From NCBI GenBank assembly GCA_022113835.1, contig JAILWY010000023.1:17606001-17670000 (forward strand): a stretch of DNA of 64,000 nt, written 5' to 3'. The DNA comes from Atopsyche davidsoni. Taxonomy: Eukaryota; Arthropoda; Insecta; Trichoptera; Hydrobiosidae. Positions 57,601 through 64,000 of the stretch are shown here, piece by piece; position 1 is the first letter of the stretch; every line of letters begins with the position of its first letter. The notes under the pieces were generated by a model. That model saw nothing but the letters and a program-made list of their open reading frames with translations, was not told where the DNA came from and made no database searches. Made by a program: the position numbers and the translations under genes.

Positions 57601-60600
57601 AAAAGGATATAAAAATAATAACGATTAAAAATAGAGGTATTCTGAAAGGTTTTAGATATAAAAAAAATAATTTATGTATTATGCGAACACTTTGCGGAAC
57701 GATGTTATTTTATTTGGTTAAAAATTTCTATATTCTATGTCTTTACCACAATATATTTAAATATTTAAACGCGTAATAATATTCACGAAGCTCAAAAATA
57801 AAGACGTCAGGACACAAGAAGTATTTCTCAATACCTGTTCTCTTTGCACACTGGGATATCGGTCATAAAACTCGTAAACAATACATTGGTACTGCATTCC
57901 ACCAGCGCCATAAAGTGCATTCTACTTACAAGGGATTTTTATGATCCCTGTTACCCCAGCGGGTATGAAATAGGCAGGTAGGTATCTTTGTGAAGGACAA
58001 ACAAACAAATATTTCGTAATACGCAGTTGTAATCGGTCCGCGTTGACACTTTTATCGCATCCCACCCCTAATCTATACGAACCGTGTTTAGACGGCTCCC
58101 GCTGTCTACGCGTAATTCATGCGAGCCGTCTTAAGATGGTTCCCGCACCCCAAGTGTTAATATAATAGATGATTAGCTAACTTAATATTTTGAATGACGA
58201 CTCGATGTTGGTCCTGAAGTATGTTTATATCCTCAATGTGTTTTGTCTCCATCAGTTCTCGTTCAAGCCTTTGTTTATTTATAATACTGTCGATTCGCTC
58301 GTCTGCTTGTAAAATAATTTGTACTCTTTCCTCTTCAATTTTTTTGATTCTTATTAAATAGTGTTGTGCCAACTTATCATTTTCGTTTTTCAGTCGTTCC
58401 TCAACCTGTTTTAACGATTCATCCGCCAGTTGAATTTGGTGCCTGAAAAAAAATTACACATATACATTTTTTTTGTAACGACTTCAAGAATTTTACTGTC
58501 ACTATTCTACATACCTATATGACGTTTCCATAATTTCAATTTCTTTGTTGTGATTTTCTTTTAGATTAAAGATCATCTGTTCCAGTTGTTCTTTCTCAGA
58601 AGCATTTATCATTTTATCACCTTGCACTTGAAAATGTACTTCTTCTCTATAAACACTTTCGCGATCATATTCTGTCGCTTTTAAATTGATATCCACTTTA
58701 GGATCAGGTGACAGAGGAGGTCGTAGAAGAGACTAATAAAAAAACAGCATTAACAATATTAGTCTTATTTTTTCTTGTTTTCTTCTACTATCAATTTTGG
58801 CACCATTTGATAAAATTAAAAAAATGGGTAGTTGAAAATATATTGAGTGTGATATTAGTAATTTAAAAATAAGAAGTCAATCAATGTTGGATATAAACAG
58901 TCTTTCGCCTTGAACAGATTTTACATATGCTCTGCAATAGAATCTAATTCAGATTAAAATAATCTATATTTTTTGACAGAGAGTACTTGGTGGAAATCCA
59001 TTTTAATACAATATTTTGAATAAAATACTTTTGTAATTTTTCCAGATGCATAATTTTATTGGCGACCGATTTTGCCAATCTTTCACATACTCAGTTTGAT
59101 AATGCCAATGTGAAAGGTTGGGGAAATCGGTCACCAATAAAATTAAACGTATGGAAAAATAACATAAGTATTTTATTTAAAATATTATAATATTCTTTAC
59201 AAGGCCTCTAAAATTAAATAATGATTATTTTTTCAATGTCCAATAAAATGGATTATTTACAAAACCTGAATGTGCTTATTTATCCTCTCTTGATGCTGCA
59301 ACATAACCTTCTGAAGTGTTTCCCGGTGTTCAGTTTGGCCTTTCAGAACAGTTTCAAGTTGTTGCCGGTGAGCTAAGACCACCTCACGCTGGATTCTCCG
59401 GGAGTCTTCTTGCCGCTCTGTAAAAAAAGAATGTCTGAACTATAAAAAAATCTATCTACCTGCGTGGAAAAAAATAGTGACCTAAGTAATTTTCCTTACT
59501 GGTCCTTATATTGTTTTTTCCAGAAGATAGATTTAAAATAGGGCTATAAAATACTTTTGTGATTTTTCCACGTGTTTGATTTTATTGCTAACCGGTTTTG
59601 CCAACCTTTCACATTGACACTATCAAAAAAATCTTTATTTATATTTTCATGTTGGCATTATCATACCAACGTGAAAAGTTGGCAAAACCAATAAACAATA
59701 AAATAAACATATGGGAAAATCACAAAAGTATTTTATTTAAAATGGAATTACACCAAATACTGTCTGTCAGAAATCTTGAATAAATAAATTGTAACATATA
59801 CATACATTTCAGTGGAAATATAATAAGGCTTGTGTTTTAAAAAATGGCATTTAGGGAAAAAGAAATTTCCGAATTTGCATTATTCATTGCACACTCCATG
59901 ACTATTGAATATAGATTAATGAAATAAATCAATTGAAAAATCATGTTCATTTTATCAATAATAAATAATATCACTTTGATAACAGAAATAACCTCATAAT
60001 TCATTATGCTCACACAAATTGATCAGGTGGTCCATTTTTTAGGAATAGATAGGTGGAGGTGGTATATTAATATGCAGTTTGTAAAAATAATCAACTTGTA
60101 CATTAACAATAATAAATATTGAATAGATACCATGAAGAGCTGCAATTCTTTCTTCCTGAGCTTGTAGCTGCAAGGCAACCAGAAGCTGTGATTCATTCTG
60201 CTGCAAACATACGGCTGCACTCTGCTGGTCTAAGCCACCTCCCGGGAACAGCTGCAGAGTGGCTGCCTCTTCTGTCACCTGTAGTAACGGCTGACTCATT
60301 AATCTCCCTATATCTGTTAGAACTTGATTTGTGTTGCTGCTGATCCCCGCACTGGTAAGAGAGATAGTTGGATTATTTGGTGTGTTTTGCTGTTCCTTTG
60401 TGGTGATATCATCGTTTGCTTTTTTTTTATTCTGTTCTTTTGGTGGTGCAGTATCCGTAGTCTGCGGTTCTAGCCAACTTGATAATATATCATCTGAATC
60501 TCTATTCTTGCTTTGTTTATTTACAGCAAGGTCATCATTATCATCTTCAGAAAATATACCAAGCCAATCGAGATTATTTCTTTGCCTGCGAGAAGCAATA

Positions 60601-61334
60601 GGTGCTGAATCCTTAACAGTTCCCTTTGAATCTTTTAATGATTCCACTTTCATGTGTTTGGGCTTAGAATCCGATATAATTTTATCAATATCTGATTTAG
60701 AAGAAGTTTTTCGTATTTTCAAGTAATCTTCTTTGTTGGAAACACCCGCCCCACTACTGGGTGAATATCCAGTTAGTGAAGTTTCAGGTTTCACAGCAGG
60801 AGGGGTATCGGATCTTTTTGCTACATTAGAAGATTTTCCAAGCAAATTTTCAAACTTAACATCACTTTTAACAACATTTTTTGAAGCATTTTTTTGTAGA
60901 TTAGGACTGCTTTCATTATCCGATAATCCAAGATCATCTAAAAAATTTAAACTATCTGGAAAATTCGATTTTGTTGTTCTTACTGCAGCTCCTGTTGAAT
61001 CGATAGGCAAATGTGAATCTGAAATCTTTTCTGGTTGTTTTATTTTGAGAGGGACTTTTAATTCTGCTGGTTCCTCTGTTAGTCCCAGCCAATCACCACT
61101 TGATAATTTTTTAGTGCTTGTTACTGGTGGTTTTGTATCTGGCTCCTTTGTGACAGTAGTTTGTTTATTATCTAATCCAAATAAGTCACTTTTCTTTTTA
61201 TCCAAGCTAATTCCTAAGGACGATTTTTTTTCAGGAGATTTGTGTTTATCATCATTATAAAAACTGTCATTACTGTTATCACTGAGAAGATCTCCAAGGG
61301 GATCATCTAGATCAAAATCAATATTCTTAGCCAT
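54600..61334 (-). CDS. FBF1: Fas-binding factor 1 homologue (transition-fibre/distal appendage protein), 11 exons
   Basis: FBF1 family proteins sit on the distal appendages/transition fibres of the mother centriole and act in ciliary gating and basal-body docking. Exons in transcript order: 61334-60131, 59417-59266, 58732-58515, 58442-58182, 57086-56893, 56815-56709, 56420-56295, 56184-56047, 55964-55855, 55768-55168, 54671-54600. All splice in frame to 1060 aa; human FBF1 is about 1.1 kb residues long. The N-terminus is acidic (DFDLDDPLGDLLSD) and the first 400 residues are Ser/Lys-rich and probably disordered, with short repeats DWLGL (81-85) and LDWLGI (255-260) typical of the family. From about residue 380 onward it is nearly continuous coiled coil. 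A CGLC pair lies in the large penultimate exon. The start is the only ATG beginning the long first-exon frame. Codons are AT-rich, unlike nuf. Head-to-head with UBFD1. Confidence 0.8.
54861..55010 (-). repeat. tRNA-derived SINE, copy B
   Basis: In the last FBF1 intron. On the minus strand, ggtaatgcaccggccatgta precedes gggtttcaaatcccac, a B-box-like tRNA T-arm, then acacaaatcacgatgat and the shared tctaagagtttctttg. An (attggt)-type short duplication sits at the head. Confidence 0.6.
55168..55768 (-). CDS. FBF1: FBF1 exon 10
   Basis: Acceptor atttgtag and donor gtaaat bound 601 bp. The first half is coiled coil (SQELEVLTRTALAKHVNAER), followed by IRQCGLCRANPILDEHFRY and an acidic Asn/Asp-rich tail ending EKPRLFQ in phase 0. 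Retaining the following intron would add only eight residues before a stop at 55144. Confidence 0.8.
55855..55964 (-). CDS. FBF1: FBF1 exon 9
   Basis: Acceptor ctcgtag and donor gtaaat: ALKLRLETELEEVYEQKNNL to HEEMKASA, two bases left over. Confidence 0.75.
56047..56184 (-). CDS. FBF1: FBF1 exon 8
   Basis: Acceptor tttttacag and donor gttggt; 46 codons, phase 0-0: NDIRRYEEIKSKHENELTER to EDVQHRSQ. Confidence 0.8.
56295..56420 (-). CDS. FBF1: FBF1 exon 7
   Basis: Acceptor tttttcag and donor gtattg; 42 codons, phase 0-0: MIEEEREKLKRKDIELDSEK to LEKEAIQ. Confidence 0.8.
56433..56656. mobile_element. Palindromic MITE family P, copy in FBF1 intron 6
   Basis: Starts in the gacagagagtacttggtgga-type segment and folds around ggtgaccggtttcgc / gcgaaacaggtcacc with aagtattttatttaaaat at the far end. 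Confidence 0.7.
56709..56815 (-). CDS. FBF1: FBF1 exon 6
   Basis: Acceptor acttttag and donor gtaagg. Encodes YILESLQKQRDAFETESLEM to RLKQQTQ, coiled coil, phase 0 end. Confidence 0.8.
56893..57086 (-). CDS. FBF1: FBF1 exon 5
   Basis: Acceptor gacttacag and donor gtaaga. Encodes ETIALEQLSIRELTDYSQKL through SLKMKEQQVN, coiled coil, leaving one base. The intron before it holds a piggyBac-like insertion. Confidence 0.8.
57145..58157 (-). mobile_element. piggyBac-like element in FBF1 intron 4
   Basis: Inverted termini share cacttggggtgcggg, and each is next to TTAA (57141-57144 and 58156-58159), the piggyBac target. Subterminal repeats around gagccgtctta / gacggctcccgc occur near the right end. 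About 1 kb in length, against about 2.5 kb for autonomous relatives. One short ORF remains. Confidence 0.7.
57441..57593 (-). pseudogene. Acidic 50-codon ORF, likely piggyBac-like transposase N-terminal relic
   Basis: The ORF opens MSKYTDDSDDEFCVDNLSN and is Asp/Ser/Glu-rich throughout. piggyBac-like transposases begin with such an acidic disordered segment. It stops before any catalytic domain, so it has no transposase activity of its own. The identification rests on position in a TTAA-flanked element and on composition. Confidence 0.45.
58182..58442 (-). CDS. FBF1: FBF1 exon 4
   Basis: Acceptor ttttttcag and donor gttagc. Coiled coil from RHQIQLADESLKQVEERLKN to DQHRVVIQNIK, with two bases carried over to complete the Lys codon in exon 5. 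Confidence 0.8.
58515..58732 (-). CDS. FBF1: FBF1 exon 3
   Basis: Acceptor tttattag and donor gtatgt bound 72 codons plus two bases. Begins SLLRPPLSPDPKVDINLKAT, then a Glu/Lys-rich helix ending MIFNLKENHNKEIEIMETSY. Confidence 0.8.
58965..59188. mobile_element. Palindromic MITE family P, copy in FBF1 intron 2
   Basis: gacagagagtacttggtgga segment, then arms around attggcgaccgattttgcca / ggggaaatcggtcaccaat and a terminal aagtattttatttaaaat. Confidence 0.7.
59266..59417 (-). CDS. FBF1: FBF1 exon 2
   Basis: Acceptor tttttacag precedes 59417 and donor gttttg follows 59266. It completes the split codon as Glu and encodes ERQEDSRRIQREVVLAHRQQ to QERINKHIQ, all coiled coil, ending in phase 0. 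Confidence 0.8.
59541..59779. mobile_element. Palindromic MITE family P, inverted copy in FBF1 intron 1
   Basis: Same arms (ttgctaaccggttttgcca, ttggcaaaaccaataaacaa) with about 30 bp of AT-rich sequence inserted at the centre. The gacag segment (as ctgtcag) is at the right, so orientation is opposite to the other two FBF1 copies. Confidence 0.65.
60131..61334 (-). CDS. FBF1: FBF1 exon 1
   Basis: Starts at ATG 61334-61332 and runs 401 codons plus one base to a gtatct donor (60130-60125). Carries the acidic N-terminus, both DWLG motifs, a Lys/Ser-rich linker, and a Gln/Leu-rich segment (QLLVALQLQAQEERIAALH) that begins the coiled coil. Read-through past the donor adds only an artificial tail. 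Confidence 0.85.
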
Positions 61335-62314
61335 TATTTTACGTATTAATCACAATTTAACACGTTTAATTATGAAAACTTAGTAATTTAATGAACTATA
61401 ATGCATTAAAAATTAATCTCTGAAAATCAGTAATAATTAATCACATTCGCCCCACAATAAACAGCAATATTAAATCGAAATACTTTATTTTTGCCGGTCT
61501 TTTGTTTTGTGTTTAGTTGGCATGGTAACAAATACATAGCAAGTTTGCCAGTACTAAAAATATTTTTTTAATATTACCACAAACAACATGATTATATTTT
61601 TAAAAAATACAACCTTTGCTGTAAAAAATAAATATTACGATGAAATTGACCTTTGATTTGTAACTTATTAGTAAAATGAAGTAATTCTTATTTTAATAAA
61701 ATTATATATGTCTCTTTTGTGGATTGAACGTCAATCAAGTGCGTTTTAATTCTGTTCAAGTTTCTGTTTTTTCTGAGAGTTTCTTTAAATCATTTCCAAT
61801 GTGTGAAAAAATATGCCTAATCATATTAGTTATTAATAAAATTAATCGTTAAAATGTTTCATTATTACAAAAAAATAAATATTTACACTGCAATAACATT
61901 ACCAAGAGTATGTCAATTATTTGAATGCCTTGTTAATTTCAGTTACTGTAAAATGATTGAAAATAAAATTTCTGATTTACCAGATTTTATACATTATTGC
62001 ACTGCACTGCTTTGTAATATGGTTTTTACTGTTTCAATAATTCATTTATTCTTGCCAATATTGATTAGCACCATTTCCTGGCCTATCAGATAACTATATT
62101 TAACATTAACAGCAAATTCACAATTAGATGTCAAACGTGTTTGTCATTGTCTCTTTATGATTTCGAATCTATGCGCTGCCTTAGAAAATTCGAATACTAT
62201 AAGATAATTACGAATACACCATAGTTTCAAACAACTGACACATGAAAAATTGACGTAAATATTATTGTCATCGTTGCTATCCTTCCTACTCCCCGCTACA
62301 CTTCAAGCTCTACA
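61335..62314. promoter_or_regulatory. Intergenic region between FBF1 and UBFD1, presumed bidirectional promoter
   Basis: These 980 bp separate two divergent start codons. The sequence is AT-rich with no TATA box I could assign. It holds a SINE fragment (about 61706-61835) and no credible ORF. Housekeeping-like genes in this arrangement commonly share a promoter; that is inference. Confidence 0.45.
61706..61835 (+). repeat. SINE fragment, copy C
   Basis: Shares ctgagagtttctttaa and atgcctaatcatattagt with copy A, and gtggattgaacgtcaatcaa with the far end of copy A in the same orientation. The tRNA-like head is missing. Lies in the FBF1-UBFD1 intergenic region. Confidence 0.5.
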
Positions 62315-62327
62315 ATGGATTGCGTCG
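62315..62327 (+). CDS. UBFD1: UBFD1 exon 1 (four codons)
   Basis: ATG at 62315 followed by GAT TGC GTC G and a gtatgt donor at 62328. The single leftover base joins exon 2 as Glu. There is no in-frame ATG in exon 2 before residue 52, supporting this start. Confidence 0.65.
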
Positions 62328-64000
62328 GTATGTCATTTCTAATTATTTAATAATTCAATATTAATGAATATGAACCGATATTTTCATATTCCAAAGTAAA
62401 TTCTTTTGTTCTTATACCATATTTGGGTAACACTTATCTTGTGTCTATTCGTATTTCAGAAACTGAGAAAGGTGATTCAACAGAAAATTGTGATCCCAAT
62501 TCAACACCTGTTACAGATAAAGCACCTATAGAAAACATCACAGAATGTAACAATTCAAAACAAATTAATAAGGCTCTCATAGAAACAATAGACGACCCCA
62601 TGCTTGACAAAAAAGAGACCGTCCAACCACTGTCCGAAGAAGTAGAATTTAAAGTTATTTTTAATAAAAATAAGTATGATATCACCTTCGGTTTCGACCA
62701 AACTATCAAGGAGCTCAAAATCCATTTAGAAGGAATTATTGGTGTAGCTCAAAATGCACAAAAGCTTCTTATCAAAGGCATGGCCAAAGATGACTTTACG
62801 CTTCGGAAAGCTGGTGTCGTTAAGGGAGGAAAAGTAATGGTCATTGGCTCTAAGGTGAATGACATTCTTGCTGTCACGAGCTGCCGCCAAGTATGTATTT
62901 TCTTATTATGACAAACATATATTTAAACATATTCCAAAATTCCTAACTTTACTTTCCAGTGTTCACTAAATCATTTTTAAAATTTTCCTTAATATATAAA
63001 TTTTACTTAATAATCAGTATTGCGATTCCTATAATTTAGTAATAGCAATGTTTTCGTATATTTTGTTTGGACTTAATGTGTTGTAAAATACTAGGAATAT
63101 TTTGATTTAATTTAACTTTTATGTACATAATACAACTTGTTATCTACTTCTAGCAATGTTTGCTGGAGGAAAAAAATGCTGGATCTAGCAGCACTAAGGA
63201 ACCTCTTTGTGAACAAAAAATTCATCGGAAGGTTCTTGACAAAGGTGTGCCTCCTGATGCTATGCCCGGTGTTGAAGGAGCTAAGGTATGTACTCTTCAC
63301 TATATTTCTTAATGTCATTGTTTGACCAACATTTTGTTATTTTTAGATTTAAGTATCGGTACCTAAACCTAAATGGGTTTGATATGTAATAATAATTTTC
63401 TCAGTTGTGTAAAATCAATTTTTATTTTGATTTCTTCAACATATGATGTTACGAATACAAAACTTTTATCTTAAGTAACCATAAATTAATAAAAACTACA
63501 ACAATAAAGAGTATTCATCAGAAATATATATTATTTAATTTATTTTATAAAAAAAATCTTTATATAATATTATATCCATATTGATTAAGGTGTTCTATGA
63601 ATTTATTGTGAGTGTATTCATAATTTCAGTTTAAAAATAAAAATCAATTGTTCAAGTTATATAGTTCAAAGAATTGGTACCTCATAAAGCTTCTCGTTTT
63701 CTCAAATACTTCTAAGTCTGAAAATTACATATTCAAATCTATCTAATTTATATCATTTTCTCTATATACTAATGTTCACTCCTTAATGCTTCGCTTCTTT
63801 AACCCTCTCATAAGTCTTTATGGAATAAATATTTACACATTAAGTTATATTAATCTTAACCTAAATTAAAAATTCACTTATGAAATGTACTGTTTTTTCA
63901 GGAACCTTTACCACCAGTTCCCTTGAGTGGAATGCTAAACAAACACGGTGGAAAAGTTCGCCTTACCTTTAAACTAGAGCAAGACCAACTCTGGTTAGGA
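62315..64000 (+). CDS. UBFD1: UBFD1, ubiquitin domain-containing protein (5' part, runs off window)
   Basis: Exons 62315-62327, 62460-62890, 63154-63285 and 63902-64000 (open at the edge) join in frame to 225 residues. After an acidic, Thr/Asn-rich leader, residues 66-137 form a ubiquitin-like fold (EVEFKVIFNKNKYDI through KGGKVMVIGSKVNDILAV), followed by a linker and the UBFD1-specific core (LCEQKIHRKVLDKG, PLSGMLNKHGGKVRLTFKLE, QDQLWLG). Family members are ubiquitin-like-domain proteins of poorly defined role, reported in vertebrates to bind polyubiquitin and modulate NF-kappaB. The conserved C-terminal half is beyond 64000. Exon 1 holds only four codons and a split Glu codon, a short first exon resting on its ATG, donor and phase. 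It shares an upstream region with FBF1. Confidence 0.9.
62460..62890 (+). CDS. UBFD1: UBFD1 exon 2, ubiquitin-like domain
   Basis: Acceptor gtatttcag ends at 62459 and donor gtatgt starts at 62891. Contains the acidic leader and the whole ubiquitin-like domain, ending in SCRQ in phase 0. Confidence 0.9.
63154..63285 (+). CDS. UBFD1: UBFD1 exon 3
   Basis: Acceptor acttctag and donor gtatgt; 44 codons, phase 0-0: QCLLEEKNAGSSSTKEPLCE, then KIHRKVLDKG and MPGVEGAK, strongly family-like. Confidence 0.9.
63286..63901. other. UBFD1: UBFD1 intron 3
   Basis: AT-rich 616 bp intron with no recognised repeat. Confidence 0.6.
63902..64000 (+). CDS. UBFD1: UBFD1 exon 4 (incomplete at window edge)
   Basis: Acceptor tttttcag ends at 63901. 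Thirty-three codons (EPLPPVPLSGMLNKHGGKV through QDQLWLG) remain open at the last base; no donor is reached. Confidence 0.9.

Noticed and set aside
60331..61260. Long plus-strand ORFs (131 and 175 codons)
   Set aside because: They are antisense shadows of FBF1 exon 1, which has family motifs and correct splice junctions.
1..64000. CRISPR arrays, operons and bacterial signals
   Set aside because: The window is clearly eukaryotic; tandem repeats seen are micro- or minisatellites without spacers.

Overview
This is an AT-rich eukaryotic window, most likely from an insect. Three intron-containing genes with GT-AG junctions are recognisable, and the non-coding space is full of class II DNA transposons (mariner, pogo/Tigger-like, hAT, piggyBac-like and palindromic MITEs), one 5'-truncated non-LTR retrotransposon and a tRNA-derived SINE. 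The order cannot be fixed from sequence alone; the small MITEs and base composition would suit Lepidoptera, but that is a weak guess. No bacterial features, CRISPR array, rRNA gene or intact tRNA gene were seen.

Layout. From about 6.6 kb to 54.3 kb, plus strand, runs a large gene for a class II Rab11-family interacting protein (nuclear fallout/Rab11-FIP3/4). Thirteen coding exons assemble in frame into 482 residues. Two introns of about 18 kb and 16 kb separate the N-terminal exons from the conserved C-terminal coiled coil and Rab-binding domain. Two further GC-rich candidate first exons lie inside these introns, at 25.6 kb and 42.5 kb. Each has an ATG and a donor whose phase fits the next exon, so the locus probably has three promoters.

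From 54.6 to 61.3 kb, minus strand, eleven exons encode a 1060-residue homologue of Fas-binding factor 1 (FBF1), a centriolar distal-appendage/transition-fibre protein. It is tail-to-tail with nuf and head-to-head with the third gene. From 62.3 kb to the window edge, plus strand, four exons give the first 225 residues of UBFD1 (ubiquitin-like domain, then the conserved UBFD1 core); the rest lies outside the window. The 980 bp between FBF1 and UBFD1 should hold a bidirectional promoter.

The rest is introns and flanking DNA. The best-supported mobile elements are a 731 bp internally deleted mariner (34.4 kb), a 694 bp hAT element with a perfect 8 bp target duplication and a decayed transposase C-terminus (46.2 kb), a 425 bp hAT MITE (29.8 kb), a 402 bp pogo-like MITE (6.8 kb) with a second copy split by a SINE (44.9 kb), a TTAA-flanked piggyBac-like derivative keeping a 50-codon acidic ORF inside an FBF1 intron (57.1 kb), and a non-LTR retrotransposon tail nested in an older repeat (10.4 kb). 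FBF1 introns alone carry five insertions. No clear candidate for an undescribed biological system was found. The most interesting points are the alternative first exons of nuf, a 15-codon cassette exon just before its Rab-binding helix, and the nested or decayed transposons.
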